The notes under the pieces: generated by a model | What the model saw: the letters and a program-made list of their open reading frames with translations, nothing else | What the model was told of the DNA's origin: nothing | Database searches by the model: none | NCBI RefSeq assembly: GCF_039566955.1 | Contig: NZ_CP154796.1 | Coordinates: forward strand, 2,666,001 to 2,730,000 | DNA: 64,000 nucleotides | Origin: Micromonospora sp. DSM 45708 | GTDB lineage: Bacteria > Actinomycetota > Actinomycetes > Mycobacteriales > Micromonosporaceae | Direction: 5' to 3' | Shown: piece by piece, positions 1-7,133 of the stretch | Numbering within the stretch: position 1 is the stretch's first letter | Layout: every line of letters begins with the position of its first letter | Position numbers and translations under genes: made by a program

Positions 1-694
1 CGAACGAGGTGGTGCGCACCGTGGAGAACCGCCAGGTGCCGTCCGCCGGCAGGTCCACCGGCACGGTCACCCGGTCGCCGACCGCCCGGCCCAGAAAGAA
101 CAGTTGCGCGTCGCCGGACCACGTCACGTCGCAGCAGTTCTCCTGCGCCACCACCTCGGCCTTCGCGGCGGTGGTGGACCGGACCTCGGCGGCGGCCACC
201 AGCGTCTCCGCCTCCACGGTCACCGCCGCCGGCCGCGGCGGCGACGTCTGTTCCGGGCGGGTCACCAGCCAGACCGCCACGCCGGTCACCACCAGCAGCA
301 GCACCGCCGCGGCGGCCAACCACGGCCACGGCGTACGCTTCGGCGGCGCGACCGCCCGCACGTCGTACGTCACCCGGCCGCTGGACCGGGAACTCTCCTC
401 CGGGGCGGTGTTCGCCGAGTACGCGAACCCGGTCATGTCGTACCGCCGGGGCGGGGTGCCGGGCGGCACCGCGAGCCGGACCAGCACCGACACCGATCCC
501 TGGCCGGGCACCACCCGCTGCGGCTCGGTCACCGTGAACCAGGCCCGCTGGCTGCCCTCGCCGGGCGCCACGTCGAACACCACGGTGTCCGGCGCCGGTC
601 CCGGGTTCGACACGGTGAAGGTCAGCTCCCCGGCGTTGCGGGCGTCCAGGGTGAACTGTCCGGCGGCGGCGACGACTGTCCATTCGGTGGTCAT
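1..694 (-). CDS. Membrane-anchored eCIS-associated protein, partial (C-terminus outside window)
   Basis: I translated this from the ATG at 692-694; the gene continues beyond base 1, so about 231 residues are visible. The first ~110 residues look like an Ig-like beta-sandwich (alternating hydrophobics, 'LTFTVSNPGPAPDTVVF'). One strong membrane helix follows (roughly residues 117-139, 'WLAAAAVLLLVVTGVAVWLV'), then the start of a second beta-rich domain with a Cys-Cys pair. The start overlaps the stop of the tail-I-like gene as ATGA, so it is the last visible cistron of the injection-system operon. I infer a bitopic membrane protein made with the contractile particle, perhaps a membrane-docking or surface component. 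No family is recognised with certainty. Confidence 0.6.
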   Translation of the reverse strand, partial: MTTEWTVVAAAGQFTLDARNAGELTFTVSNPGPAPDTVVFDVAPGEGSQRAWFTVTEPQRVVPGQGSVSVLVRLAVPPGTPPRRYDMTGFAYSANTAPEESSRSSGRVTYDVRAVAPPKRTPWPWLAAAAVLLLVVTGVAVWLVTRPEQTSPPRPAAVTVEAETLVAAAEVRSTTAAKAEVVAQENCCDVTWSGDAQLFFLGRAVGDRVTVPVDLPADGTWRFSTVRTTSF

Positions 695-1287
695 GACGGC
701 TCCTCGGGCGGCTCGTGGGGCGGGGGTGGGGGCACGTGCGCCCGGCCGGCCGCGCGTACCGGCCCGGGCGGGGGTGGGTCGTCGGCGGGGCCGACCACCT
801 CGACGGTGACCGCGGCCGGTTTCTCCGCCTCGACGATCCGGCCGATCAGCGCCAGCCGGTCCGCGGCGGCCGTCGGCACCCGCACCACCAGGTGGAACGG
901 CCGGTCCGCCGGCTCGTCCAGCACGAACCCGGTCACCCCGGTGGCCAGCTCCAGCGCGGTGCGCATCCCGTACGGGGTGCCCCGCCAGCGGGCCAGCAGC
1001 GCGCCGTGCGCGACCAGGTCCCGCAGCCGGCCCAGCGGCAGCGGCAGCGGCGCGTCGACGCGCGGCGCGGCGACCACGTGATCCATCGCCACCCAGCGGG
1101 TCAGGTACGCCACGAACCCGTCCGGCGTCCGGTACGGCCCGAACAGCGCGTCGACGTCGGCGAGCACCGCCTCGTCCGGGGCGTGCAGCGCCTCCATCAC
1201 GTCCAGCAGCGCGCCCAGCACGCTGCCCGGGCCGGCGGCCCGCTGGTACGCGGCCGGCAGCAGCCGCTCAATCGCCGTTCGGCGCAT
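691..1287 (-). CDS. Phage tail protein I-like baseplate protein
   Basis: A 198-residue protein. The first ~150 residues resemble the P2 gpI-type tail protein family found after baseplate J proteins ('ERLLPAAYQR', 'LLDVMEALH', 'YLTRWVAMD', 'TALELATGVTGF'). The C-terminal ~35 residues are proline-rich. I chose the ATG at 1285-1287 because it gives the family-typical N-terminus and overlaps the preceding baseplate gene by 20 bases; longer in-frame starts would lie inside that gene. Its likely role is at the baseplate periphery, linking the wedge to fibres. Its own stop overlaps the next start (ATGA), implying translational coupling. Confidence in the family is moderate, from gene order plus sequence pattern. 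Confidence 0.7.
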   Translation of the reverse strand: MRRTAIERLLPAAYQRAAGPGSVLGALLDVMEALHAPDEAVLADVDALFGPYRTPDGFVAYLTRWVAMDHVVAAPRVDAPLPLPLGRLRDLVAHGALLARWRGTPYGMRTALELATGVTGFVLDEPADRPFHLVVRVPTAAADRLALIGRIVEAEKPAAVTVEVVGPADDPPPPGPVRAAGRAHVPPPPPHEPPEEPS

Positions 1288-3943
1288 CCTGCCGCACCAC
1301 CTCGATGTCGTGCTCGCCGGAGCAGAGCAGCCAGGTGCCGGGAACGGTGACCACGTCGGCGGTGGACTGGTTGGCGCTGGCCACCCAGTCCTCGCCGTCG
1401 CCGCTGCGGTACACGCCGCGCTCACCGCCGGCCAGGACCAGCCGCCCGGCGCCGGACGGGTCGGCCGGCGCGGTGGCGGCGATGGCGTCCACCGGCGAGA
1501 ACCGGGTCCGGTCCCGCAGCGGCAGCCCGCAGTTGACCATCACCGGCCGCCACTGCGGCTGCCCGGCGAGGGTGTCCAGCCGCACCACGCCGCCGCTCTG
1601 CGTGGCCGCCAACGCCATCGGACCGCTGAACGCCAGGTCCCGGCAGGTGCCGCCGATCCAACCGGCGGACATCGACTGCCACTGCACGTCGGACTCGAAC
1701 AGCCGGGTGCGGTGGGCGCCCTGGCCGGGCTTCTTCGGGTCGGGCTCGCCCGCGCCGCACCACAGCAGCGTGGCCGGGCCGTCGTACTGCACGGCCAGCA
1801 CCCGGTTGTCCACGTTGGCCAGGCCGACGTGGGTGAACGTGCCGGGGCGGCCGGCCGCGACGGACAGGTAGACGCCGAAGCCGGCCTGCGCGGCGACCGC
1901 CACGCCGGGCGCGCCGCGCTCGGAGACGAACGAGCTCACCGCGTAGAAGCCGCGGTCGGCGTCGGCCGGGTCGACCAGGATCTGCAACGGCACCGCGCCG
2001 GGCAGCAGCGGCACCTCGTACAGGCCGGCGTCGGTGGCCAGCAGCAGCGCGCCGGAGCCGTCCCGGTCGATCCAGGCCAGGTCCCGCACGCCGGAGTCGA
2101 GGTCGGTGAGCAGCGTCCACGTCTCGCCCAGGTCGGTGCTCAGCCGCACCCGGGAGCCACCGGCGTCGCGGGCGGTCACCACCGCCACCGAACCGGCCCG
2201 GGGCACCACGCCGGGGCGGACCGGGGCGGGCGCGGGCGCCACCCGGACCACCGTCTCGTCGTCGAACCGGCCGGCCGGCTCCCAGCCCGCGCCCGCGTCG
2301 GTCGAGCGGAACAGCACCGGCCCACGCCCGGCGTACCAGGTGTCCGGCTGGTACCGGTCCACCGCGACGGTCCGGACCTGCGCGTCCGGCGCCTCGTCGA
2401 CCACGAACCGCACCGACTCGACGTACCGCACGCCCGGCTCGGCGTGCTCCAGCATCCGGTAGACGTTCGACGCGCGCAGCGGCTCGCCGAACGCCCAGCC
2501 GGTCGGGTTGAGCGGCGTCGGCAGCGGGCTGAGCGTCTGGTGCAGCCGGTCGTGGATGCGGCGGCGGACCGCGTCGACGTCCTCCTCGCGGCGCACCACC
2601 ACCCGGGCCCGGACCGAGACCGCCTTGTAGCGGGCCCAGCCGGCCCGCACCGCCGTGCCCAGCGCGCGGCGGCGCTCCAGGTCGGCCTCGACCCGGCGGC
2701 GTGCCTCCTCCACCTCGTGCTCGCGCAGCACCGCCACCGGCAGCCGGCCGCCGGGGCGGGCCGCCGCCGGCACGTACGGCACCAGCACCACCTCCACCTC
2801 GCCCGGCCGGGCGAAGCTGTAGACGGCGGCCCGGGTGAACGCCCGCGCCCGTGCCACCGCGCCGGAGCCGGTGGCGAGGACCTCGAAGTCGCGTGCGGTG
2901 ACCGCGCGCTGCTGGGCGAAGAACTCGTACGGCCCGCGGGCCAGCACCGACTCCAGCGCCTCCAGCTCCCGGCCGCCGGTGGCCGGGAGCGGGTTCGTCA
3001 CCCGCAGCCCCGGCAGCGGGTCGCGCAGGCTGGTCAGCACGCCGGCGGCCACGTTCCCGGCCGGCCCGCCGCCGCACCGGTACCAGAGCCGCACCTGCCG
3101 CCCGGCCGGCGGCACCGCCGCCACCGTGGTCACCTCGGCCACCGCCGTCGCCGCCCCGGCCGCCCCCTCGACGGCCGGGCCGGCCGGACCTGCGGCGTCC
3201 GCCCCGGCCGGCTCTCCGGCCTCCGGGCGCAGGTCCAGCGCGGGGGCGAACGTGACCACCCCGCAGGCGCGGTCGACCAGGTAGACCTTGGCCTGCGGGC
3301 CGACGCCGGCGAAGCTGTCCACCGGCCGCCAGATCTCGTACGTGCGCCCCTCGTGCTCGCGCGCCGCGGCGCCCAGCTCCACCGAGCCGGCCGGCACCTC
3401 CACGCCGAGCAGCAGGTCCAGCGCCTCGGTGGTGCGGGTCAGCGGCGCGCGGGCGGCCCGGAACGCCTGCCCCGGTTGGCCGGTGCCGGTGCCCAGCAGC
3501 TCGGCCTCGACCGGCTCGCAGTGGTGCACGCATACCGTCACCTCGGTCTCGCCGGCGGGCAGCAGGGCCGGTTCGGTGGTCACGAAGACGACCGGCCGGG
3601 GGTCGGCGCCGCGGGCGGCGGCGACCCGGGTGCCGGCCGGCACCCGCACCGGGCCGCGATCGGGGCCGGTGCGGGTGAGGCGCACGTCCGCCCAGGCCGC
3701 CGCCGGCGGGTGCCGGGTCGCGCCGAGCAGGTTCAGGAACGCCACGTACGCCTTCTCCGGCAACTGGTTCAGCCGGTAGATCATCACCTCGGTCAGGTAG
3801 GCGAACGCCTCCAGCAACGCCATCCCCGGGTCGTGCGCGGACAGGTCGGTCCAGTCCGGGCAGGAGCGGCGGATCCGTTCCCGGGCCTCGGTGACCAGGT
3901 CGAGGAAGGCGCGGTCGTCCAGGTGCGGCACCGGCAGCGTCAT
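1268..3943 (-). CDS. Large baseplate J-type protein of contractile injection system
   Basis: An 891-residue protein. The N-terminus ('DRAFLDLVTEARERI..CPDWTDLSAHDPGMALLEAFAYLTEVMIYRLNQLPEK') is the hallmark of putative baseplate assembly proteins (gp6/J family, Afp11-like). The middle contains a low-complexity Ala/Gly/Pro insertion near residues 230-270 and then the J core ('ESVLARGPYEFFAQQRAVTARDFEVLA'). The C-terminal third is unusual for the family: it has beta-propeller-like spacing with repeated 'STDAGAGWEPAG' and 'STDLGETWTLL' blocks, resembling BNR/sialidase-type Asp-box repeats, so it may carry a fused propeller. It sits in the wedge of the baseplate and triggers sheath contraction. 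The start overlaps the gp25 stop (ATGA). Confidence 0.85.
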   Translation of the reverse strand: MTLPVPHLDDRAFLDLVTEARERIRRSCPDWTDLSAHDPGMALLEAFAYLTEVMIYRLNQLPEKAYVAFLNLLGATRHPPAAAWADVRLTRTGPDRGPVRVPAGTRVAAARGADPRPVVFVTTEPALLPAGETEVTVCVHHCEPVEAELLGTGTGQPGQAFRAARAPLTRTTEALDLLLGVEVPAGSVELGAAAREHEGRTYEIWRPVDSFAGVGPQAKVYLVDRACGVVTFAPALDLRPEAGEPAGADAAGPAGPAVEGAAGAATAVAEVTTVAAVPPAGRQVRLWYRCGGGPAGNVAAGVLTSLRDPLPGLRVTNPLPATGGRELEALESVLARGPYEFFAQQRAVTARDFEVLATGSGAVARARAFTRAAVYSFARPGEVEVVLVPYVPAAARPGGRLPVAVLREHEVEEARRRVEADLERRRALGTAVRAGWARYKAVSVRARVVVRREEDVDAVRRRIHDRLHQTLSPLPTPLNPTGWAFGEPLRASNVYRMLEHAEPGVRYVESVRFVVDEAPDAQVRTVAVDRYQPDTWYAGRGPVLFRSTDAGAGWEPAGRFDDETVVRVAPAPAPVRPGVVPRAGSVAVVTARDAGGSRVRLSTDLGETWTLLTDLDSGVRDLAWIDRDGSGALLLATDAGLYEVPLLPGAVPLQILVDPADADRGFYAVSSFVSERGAPGVAVAAQAGFGVYLSVAAGRPGTFTHVGLANVDNRVLAVQYDGPATLLWCGAGEPDPKKPGQGAHRTRLFESDVQWQSMSAGWIGGTCRDLAFSGPMALAATQSGGVVRLDTLAGQPQWRPVMVNCGLPLRDRTRFSPVDAIAATAPADPSGAGRLVLAGGERGVYRSGDGEDWVASANQSTADVVTVPGTWLLCSGEHDIEVVRQDAPNGD

Positions 3944-4413
3944 GGCGTGATCTCCTCACCGGGCCGGCCGGCGGGCCGGTCGCCCGGGTCGTCGCCGGGC
4001 TCGTCGTCGGGCGGCAGCAGGTCGACGGAGAACACGAGCTGGCCGGGGGAGAGGCTGGCCCGCACCCGGTAGTCCAACCGGATCACCAGGCGCCACGGGT
4101 CGTCCCGGTCCGGGCCGGCGTCCACGTCGAGCACCTCCACCCGCGGCTCCCAGCGCCGGATCGCCTGCCGGACATAGTGGATGGCCAGGCCGGCGGTGGT
4201 GTCGTCGTTCGGCGCGAAGACCAGCCGGTGCAGCCGCGACCCGTACCCGGGACGCATCAGCCGCTCACCCGGCGTGGTGGACAGCAGCAGGCACAGCGCC
4301 TGGCGTACCGCCTCGTCGCCCTCGGTCATGGCGAGCCCGCCGGCCGCGGTCAACGCGAGGCCGCCGGCGCGGCCGGCGTCGAAGCCGGCGCCGACGAACC
4401 GGAACGCCCTCAC
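3940..4413 (-). CDS. gp25/GPW-type baseplate wedge protein
   Basis: A 157-residue protein with a GTG start at 4411-4413, chosen because it overlaps the preceding stop as GTGA and gives the normal family length. It contains the gp25 signature: 'EAVRQALCLLLSTTPGERLMRPGYGSRLHRLVF', with the conserved Glu-Arg-Pro-Gly-Tyr-Gly loop, followed by 'AIRRWEPRVEV'. gp25-family proteins sit at the sheath-baseplate interface and nucleate sheath polymerisation (known for T4 gp25 and Afp9). The C-terminus is an acidic, Gly/Asp/Pro-rich tail. It lies between the spike-tip gene and the J protein, as in other eCIS loci. Confidence 0.9.
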   Translation of the reverse strand: MRAFRFVGAGFDAGRAGGLALTAAGGLAMTEGDEAVRQALCLLLSTTPGERLMRPGYGSRLHRLVFAPNDDTTAGLAIHYVRQAIRRWEPRVEVLDVDAGPDRDDPWRLVIRLDYRVRASLSPGQLVFSVDLLPPDDEPGDDPGDRPAGRPGEEITP

Positions 4414-4748
4414 CGGTCCGCCCCCAGGAACATCTGCCGCGGGTCGCGGACCTGGTGGTGCACGGTCCCCGGCGGCGTGCCGTCGGTGAGGCCGTCCAGG
4501 TGCGACAGCACCACCGGCTGCCGGTCCACCCGCACCCAGGCGCTGTAGCCCACGGTCACGGTCATCGTGTGCAGGCACGGTTTGACCGTCGGGCCGTAGT
4601 TCGGGCAGGCGGTGACGCCGCGCCCCTCCGGGTCGGGCCGCACCAGCACCGGCACGCCCCGCACGGTGACCCAGTGCTGCGACGGGCGGTTCGCCACCCG
4701 CCCGTCGTGGCCGCAGGTGATCAGCGAGTCGCGGTGGATCCAGCGCAT
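4410..4748 (-). CDS. PAAR-like spike-tip protein
   Basis: A 112-residue protein in the position of Afp10/PAAR, directly after the VgrG-like gene and before gp25. It starts 'MRWIHRDSLITCGHDGRV', then shows 'HWVTVRGVPVL', 'GVTACPNYGPTVKPCLHTMTV' and 'GYSAWVRVDRQPVVLSHLDG'. The spaced Cys and His residues (Cys12/His14, Cys near 48 and 58, His60) fit the metal-binding apex of PAAR-type tips, although the canonical Pro-Ala-Ala-Arg repeats are absent. The probable role is to sharpen the spike and possibly carry effectors. It overlaps both neighbours by four bases. The assignment rests partly on gene order. Confidence 0.7.
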   Translation of the reverse strand: MRWIHRDSLITCGHDGRVANRPSQHWVTVRGVPVLVRPDPEGRGVTACPNYGPTVKPCLHTMTVTVGYSAWVRVDRQPVVLSHLDGLTDGTPPGTVHHQVRDPRQMFLGADR

Positions 4749-6346
4749 CAGCCACCTCCGGAGGCGCGGGCGAGCGTACGGGCCTGGGCGGCGGCGGTCT
4801 CGGCGTCCTCGACCGCCGGGGCGTGCAGGAAGTCGACGGTCCTCGCGCGCACCACCATCGCCCGGCCCGGCGCGGAGAGCACCAGGTCACCGGCGGCGTG
4901 CACGGTGGTCAGCTCGGGACGCAGCTCGATGAAGCTGCCCGCGTCGGTGGCCAGCCGCAGCGTGCGCCCGTCGTCGTCGATCACGATGGACTGGCCGGTG
5001 CCGGTCCGCATCGACCAGCGGCGGGACCGGCCGGAGACGATCCCCGCGTCGTACGGCTCGACCGCGCCGAACAGCGAGCCGAGCACCACGCCCGAGGCCG
5101 GCTCGCCGCCCGGCAACGCCACCAGCACGGTGTCCTCCGGGTCGGGCAGCGCGACGATCCCCTTGCCCCGGCCGGCGCCCGGACACAGCACGGCGAGCCA
5201 GCCGGCGTCCAGGTCCCCGTACGCGGGCAGCGTCACCCGGGCCCGGCCCAGCCCGTCCGGATCGTCGACGGCGGTGACCGTGCCGAGCGTGACGGTCGCC
5301 GCCGGCGGCGTCGCGACCGGCGGCGGCTCGGGCGGGACGGTGGAGAACCGGGTCAGGTGCCCGTCCGCGTCCACCGTGTGCACCACCTCGGTCAGCACGT
5401 ACACGCCGGCCACCGGCTCCGGGACGCCGGCCAGCGCGATCCGGCGGCCCGGCCGCAACGCCGGGTCGCCCTCGGCCGTGCCCTCGACCGTGACCAGCGC
5501 GGCGACCCGCGCGTCCAACCCGGCCTGGGCCAGCGCGGCCAACTCGTCGTCGCTGCGCCCCGGCTGGTCCACCGCGGTACGCACCCCGCCCGCGCCGACG
5601 TCGCCCGGCTCCGGGCGCAGCGGGATCCGCCGCCCGCTGCGCGCCTCGCCGGCCCGCTGCCCGAGCGGCTCGGCGCGCTGCGGGTGCCAGCCCAGCGCCG
5701 CACACTCCGCGCCGGCCCGGTCCAGGTTCTCGGTGATCCGCAGCGCGTGCACGGTCCCGCCGAGCGTCAGCGGCACCGGCTCGCCGTGGCCGTCGAGGGT
5801 GAGCAGCCGCAGCCGGTCGCCGTCCACGCCCAGATGCAGGCCGGCCCGCCCGGCCACCTCGCACAGCAGCTCCAGGTCGGTGTGCCGGTGCTGGAGCAGC
5901 CGGTCCAGGCGCGGCCCGTCGGCCTCGGCGACCACCTCCAGTCCCAGCCCCGCGCACAGCGCCCCGGCCAGCTCGGCGGCCGTCACCGACTCGAACACCC
6001 GCAGCTCCTGCCGTTTGCGCAGCCGGTGCAGCGGGTCGTACGCCCGGATCCGCAGCAACGCGGCGCCGTCGCCCGCGTACTCCACCTCGACGGCGGTCAC
6101 CTCGCCGGTGAACAACGCGTCCGGGTGGCCGTCGAGGCGGACGTCGAGCGTCGCGCCGGGGCGTACCGGTGGGTCGAGGGCGCCCGCGCCGGGCGCGGTG
6201 GCCAGCACCAGCTCGCACTGCGTCGGCCGGTCCAGCCGGGCGGCGACCCGGACCCCGCGCAGCCGCGCCGGGTCGGCCAGCGGCCGGCCGTCCACGCTCA
6301 CCGCCGCCGCCCGGCTCACCGCACGCTCCCGGTCGTGGCGTGGCAT
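4748..6346 (-). CDS. VgrG-like spike / phage late control D fusion protein
   Basis: A protein of about 532 residues. The first ~300 residues match the gp27-like hub ('RVAARLDRPTQCELVL', 'LLRIRAYDPLHRLRKRQELRVF', 'LDRLLQHRHTDLELLCEVAGRAGLHL'). The rest is the gp5 OB-fold ('TLGTVTAVDDPDGLGRARVTLP', 'DTVLVALPGGEPASGVVLGSLFG') and a beta-helical tail. It forms the trimeric central spike in contractile particles (Afp8/VgrG family). The start is uncertain: ATG at 6344-6346 is given. A GTG at 6319 has a GGGAG box about 6 nt upstream, and a GTG at 6385 would overlap the preceding gene. It is embedded in the eCIS operon just upstream of the tip gene. Confidence 0.85.
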   Translation of the reverse strand: MPRHDRERAVSRAAAVSVDGRPLADPARLRGVRVAARLDRPTQCELVLATAPGAGALDPPVRPGATLDVRLDGHPDALFTGEVTAVEVEYAGDGAALLRIRAYDPLHRLRKRQELRVFESVTAAELAGALCAGLGLEVVAEADGPRLDRLLQHRHTDLELLCEVAGRAGLHLGVDGDRLRLLTLDGHGEPVPLTLGGTVHALRITENLDRAGAECAALGWHPQRAEPLGQRAGEARSGRRIPLRPEPGDVGAGGVRTAVDQPGRSDDELAALAQAGLDARVAALVTVEGTAEGDPALRPGRRIALAGVPEPVAGVYVLTEVVHTVDADGHLTRFSTVPPEPPPVATPPAATVTLGTVTAVDDPDGLGRARVTLPAYGDLDAGWLAVLCPGAGRGKGIVALPDPEDTVLVALPGGEPASGVVLGSLFGAVEPYDAGIVSGRSRRWSMRTGTGQSIVIDDDGRTLRLATDAGSFIELRPELTTVHAAGDLVLSAPGRAMVVRARTVDFLHAPAVEDAETAAAQARTLARASGGG

Positions 6347-6374
6347 GCCCCCGGGGTGGTCGCGCCGGGCCCGG

Positions 6375-7133
6375 TCACGGCGCACCTCCCGTCGTGGTGG
6401 CGTCCGGCGGCGGCGCGGTGACGCCGCCCGCCGGCACCGCCAGCACGGTGCCGGCCGGCACCGTGAGCGGGTCGGTGATCCGGTTGTGTTCGGCGAGCAG
6501 CCGCCACCGCAGCGGGGAACCCAACGCGTCGTGGGCGAGCAGGTCGAAGCGCACCCCCGACCAGCCCGGCTCGGCCGCGCCGTCCGCGGCGGCCACCACC
6601 GCCGACCCGGGCGTCACGGTCGGGGTGCTCGCGGCGGCCAGCTCCGCCTCGAAGCCGGCCTGGGCCGCCTCGGCGCTCTCCGCCACCCGGACCAGCCGCA
6701 GCCGCAGCCAGGACCGCCGGGGCGTGCCGGTGAGCGTGAACGCGTCGAAGCGTTCCGCGATCGCCGCGATCACGCCCGGCACGTTCCAGGTCTTGCCCCA
6801 GACCAGCCGGACCAGCGGCGGGCGCGGCCAGCCGTGCTCGACCGCCGAGTTCTCGGCGAGCATCCACAGCGGGCGGGTCAGCGCGCGGACGTCGTCGGGA
6901 CGGGCCGGGGACTCCACGAAGTCGATGTCGAAGAGCAGGTCCAGCACCAGCTCGGTGCGCCCGCCGCCGGTGAAGACGAGCGGGTCGTCGGCCAGGCCGG
7001 CGCCGGTGAGCGACCCGTCCGGCCCGCCGCGCGGGCGTACCCCGGCCAGCCGGGTGACCTGCACGCTCTCCGGGTTGAGCAGGCAGTCGACCCGGGTGCC
7101 GGACTCGTCCACGAGGAAGGCGACGCGCTCCAT
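6375..7133 (-). CDS. LysM-type baseplate hub protein (Afp7-like)
   Basis: A 252-residue protein. The N-terminal ~170 residues ('MERVAFLVDESGTRVDCLLNPESVQVTRL', 'GRTELVLDLLFDIDFV', 'VRALTRPLWMLAE', 'PPLVRLVWGKTWNVPGVIAAIAERFDAFTLTGTPRRSWL') match the eCIS peptidoglycan-binding protein family that plugs the tube end at the baseplate. The C-terminus has the LysM-like end seen in this family ('LRWRLLAEHNRITDPLTVPAGTVLAVP'). The ATG overlaps the preceding stop as ATGA. It lies between the spacer protein and the spike gene, the conserved eCIS order of tube, small protein, LysM, VgrG. Confidence 0.85.
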   Translation of the reverse strand: MERVAFLVDESGTRVDCLLNPESVQVTRLAGVRPRGGPDGSLTGAGLADDPLVFTGGGRTELVLDLLFDIDFVESPARPDDVRALTRPLWMLAENSAVEHGWPRPPLVRLVWGKTWNVPGVIAAIAERFDAFTLTGTPRRSWLRLRLVRVAESAEAAQAGFEAELAAASTPTVTPGSAVVAAADGAAEPGWSGVRFDLLAHDALGSPLRWRLLAEHNRITDPLTVPAGTVLAVPAGGVTAPPPDATTTGGAP

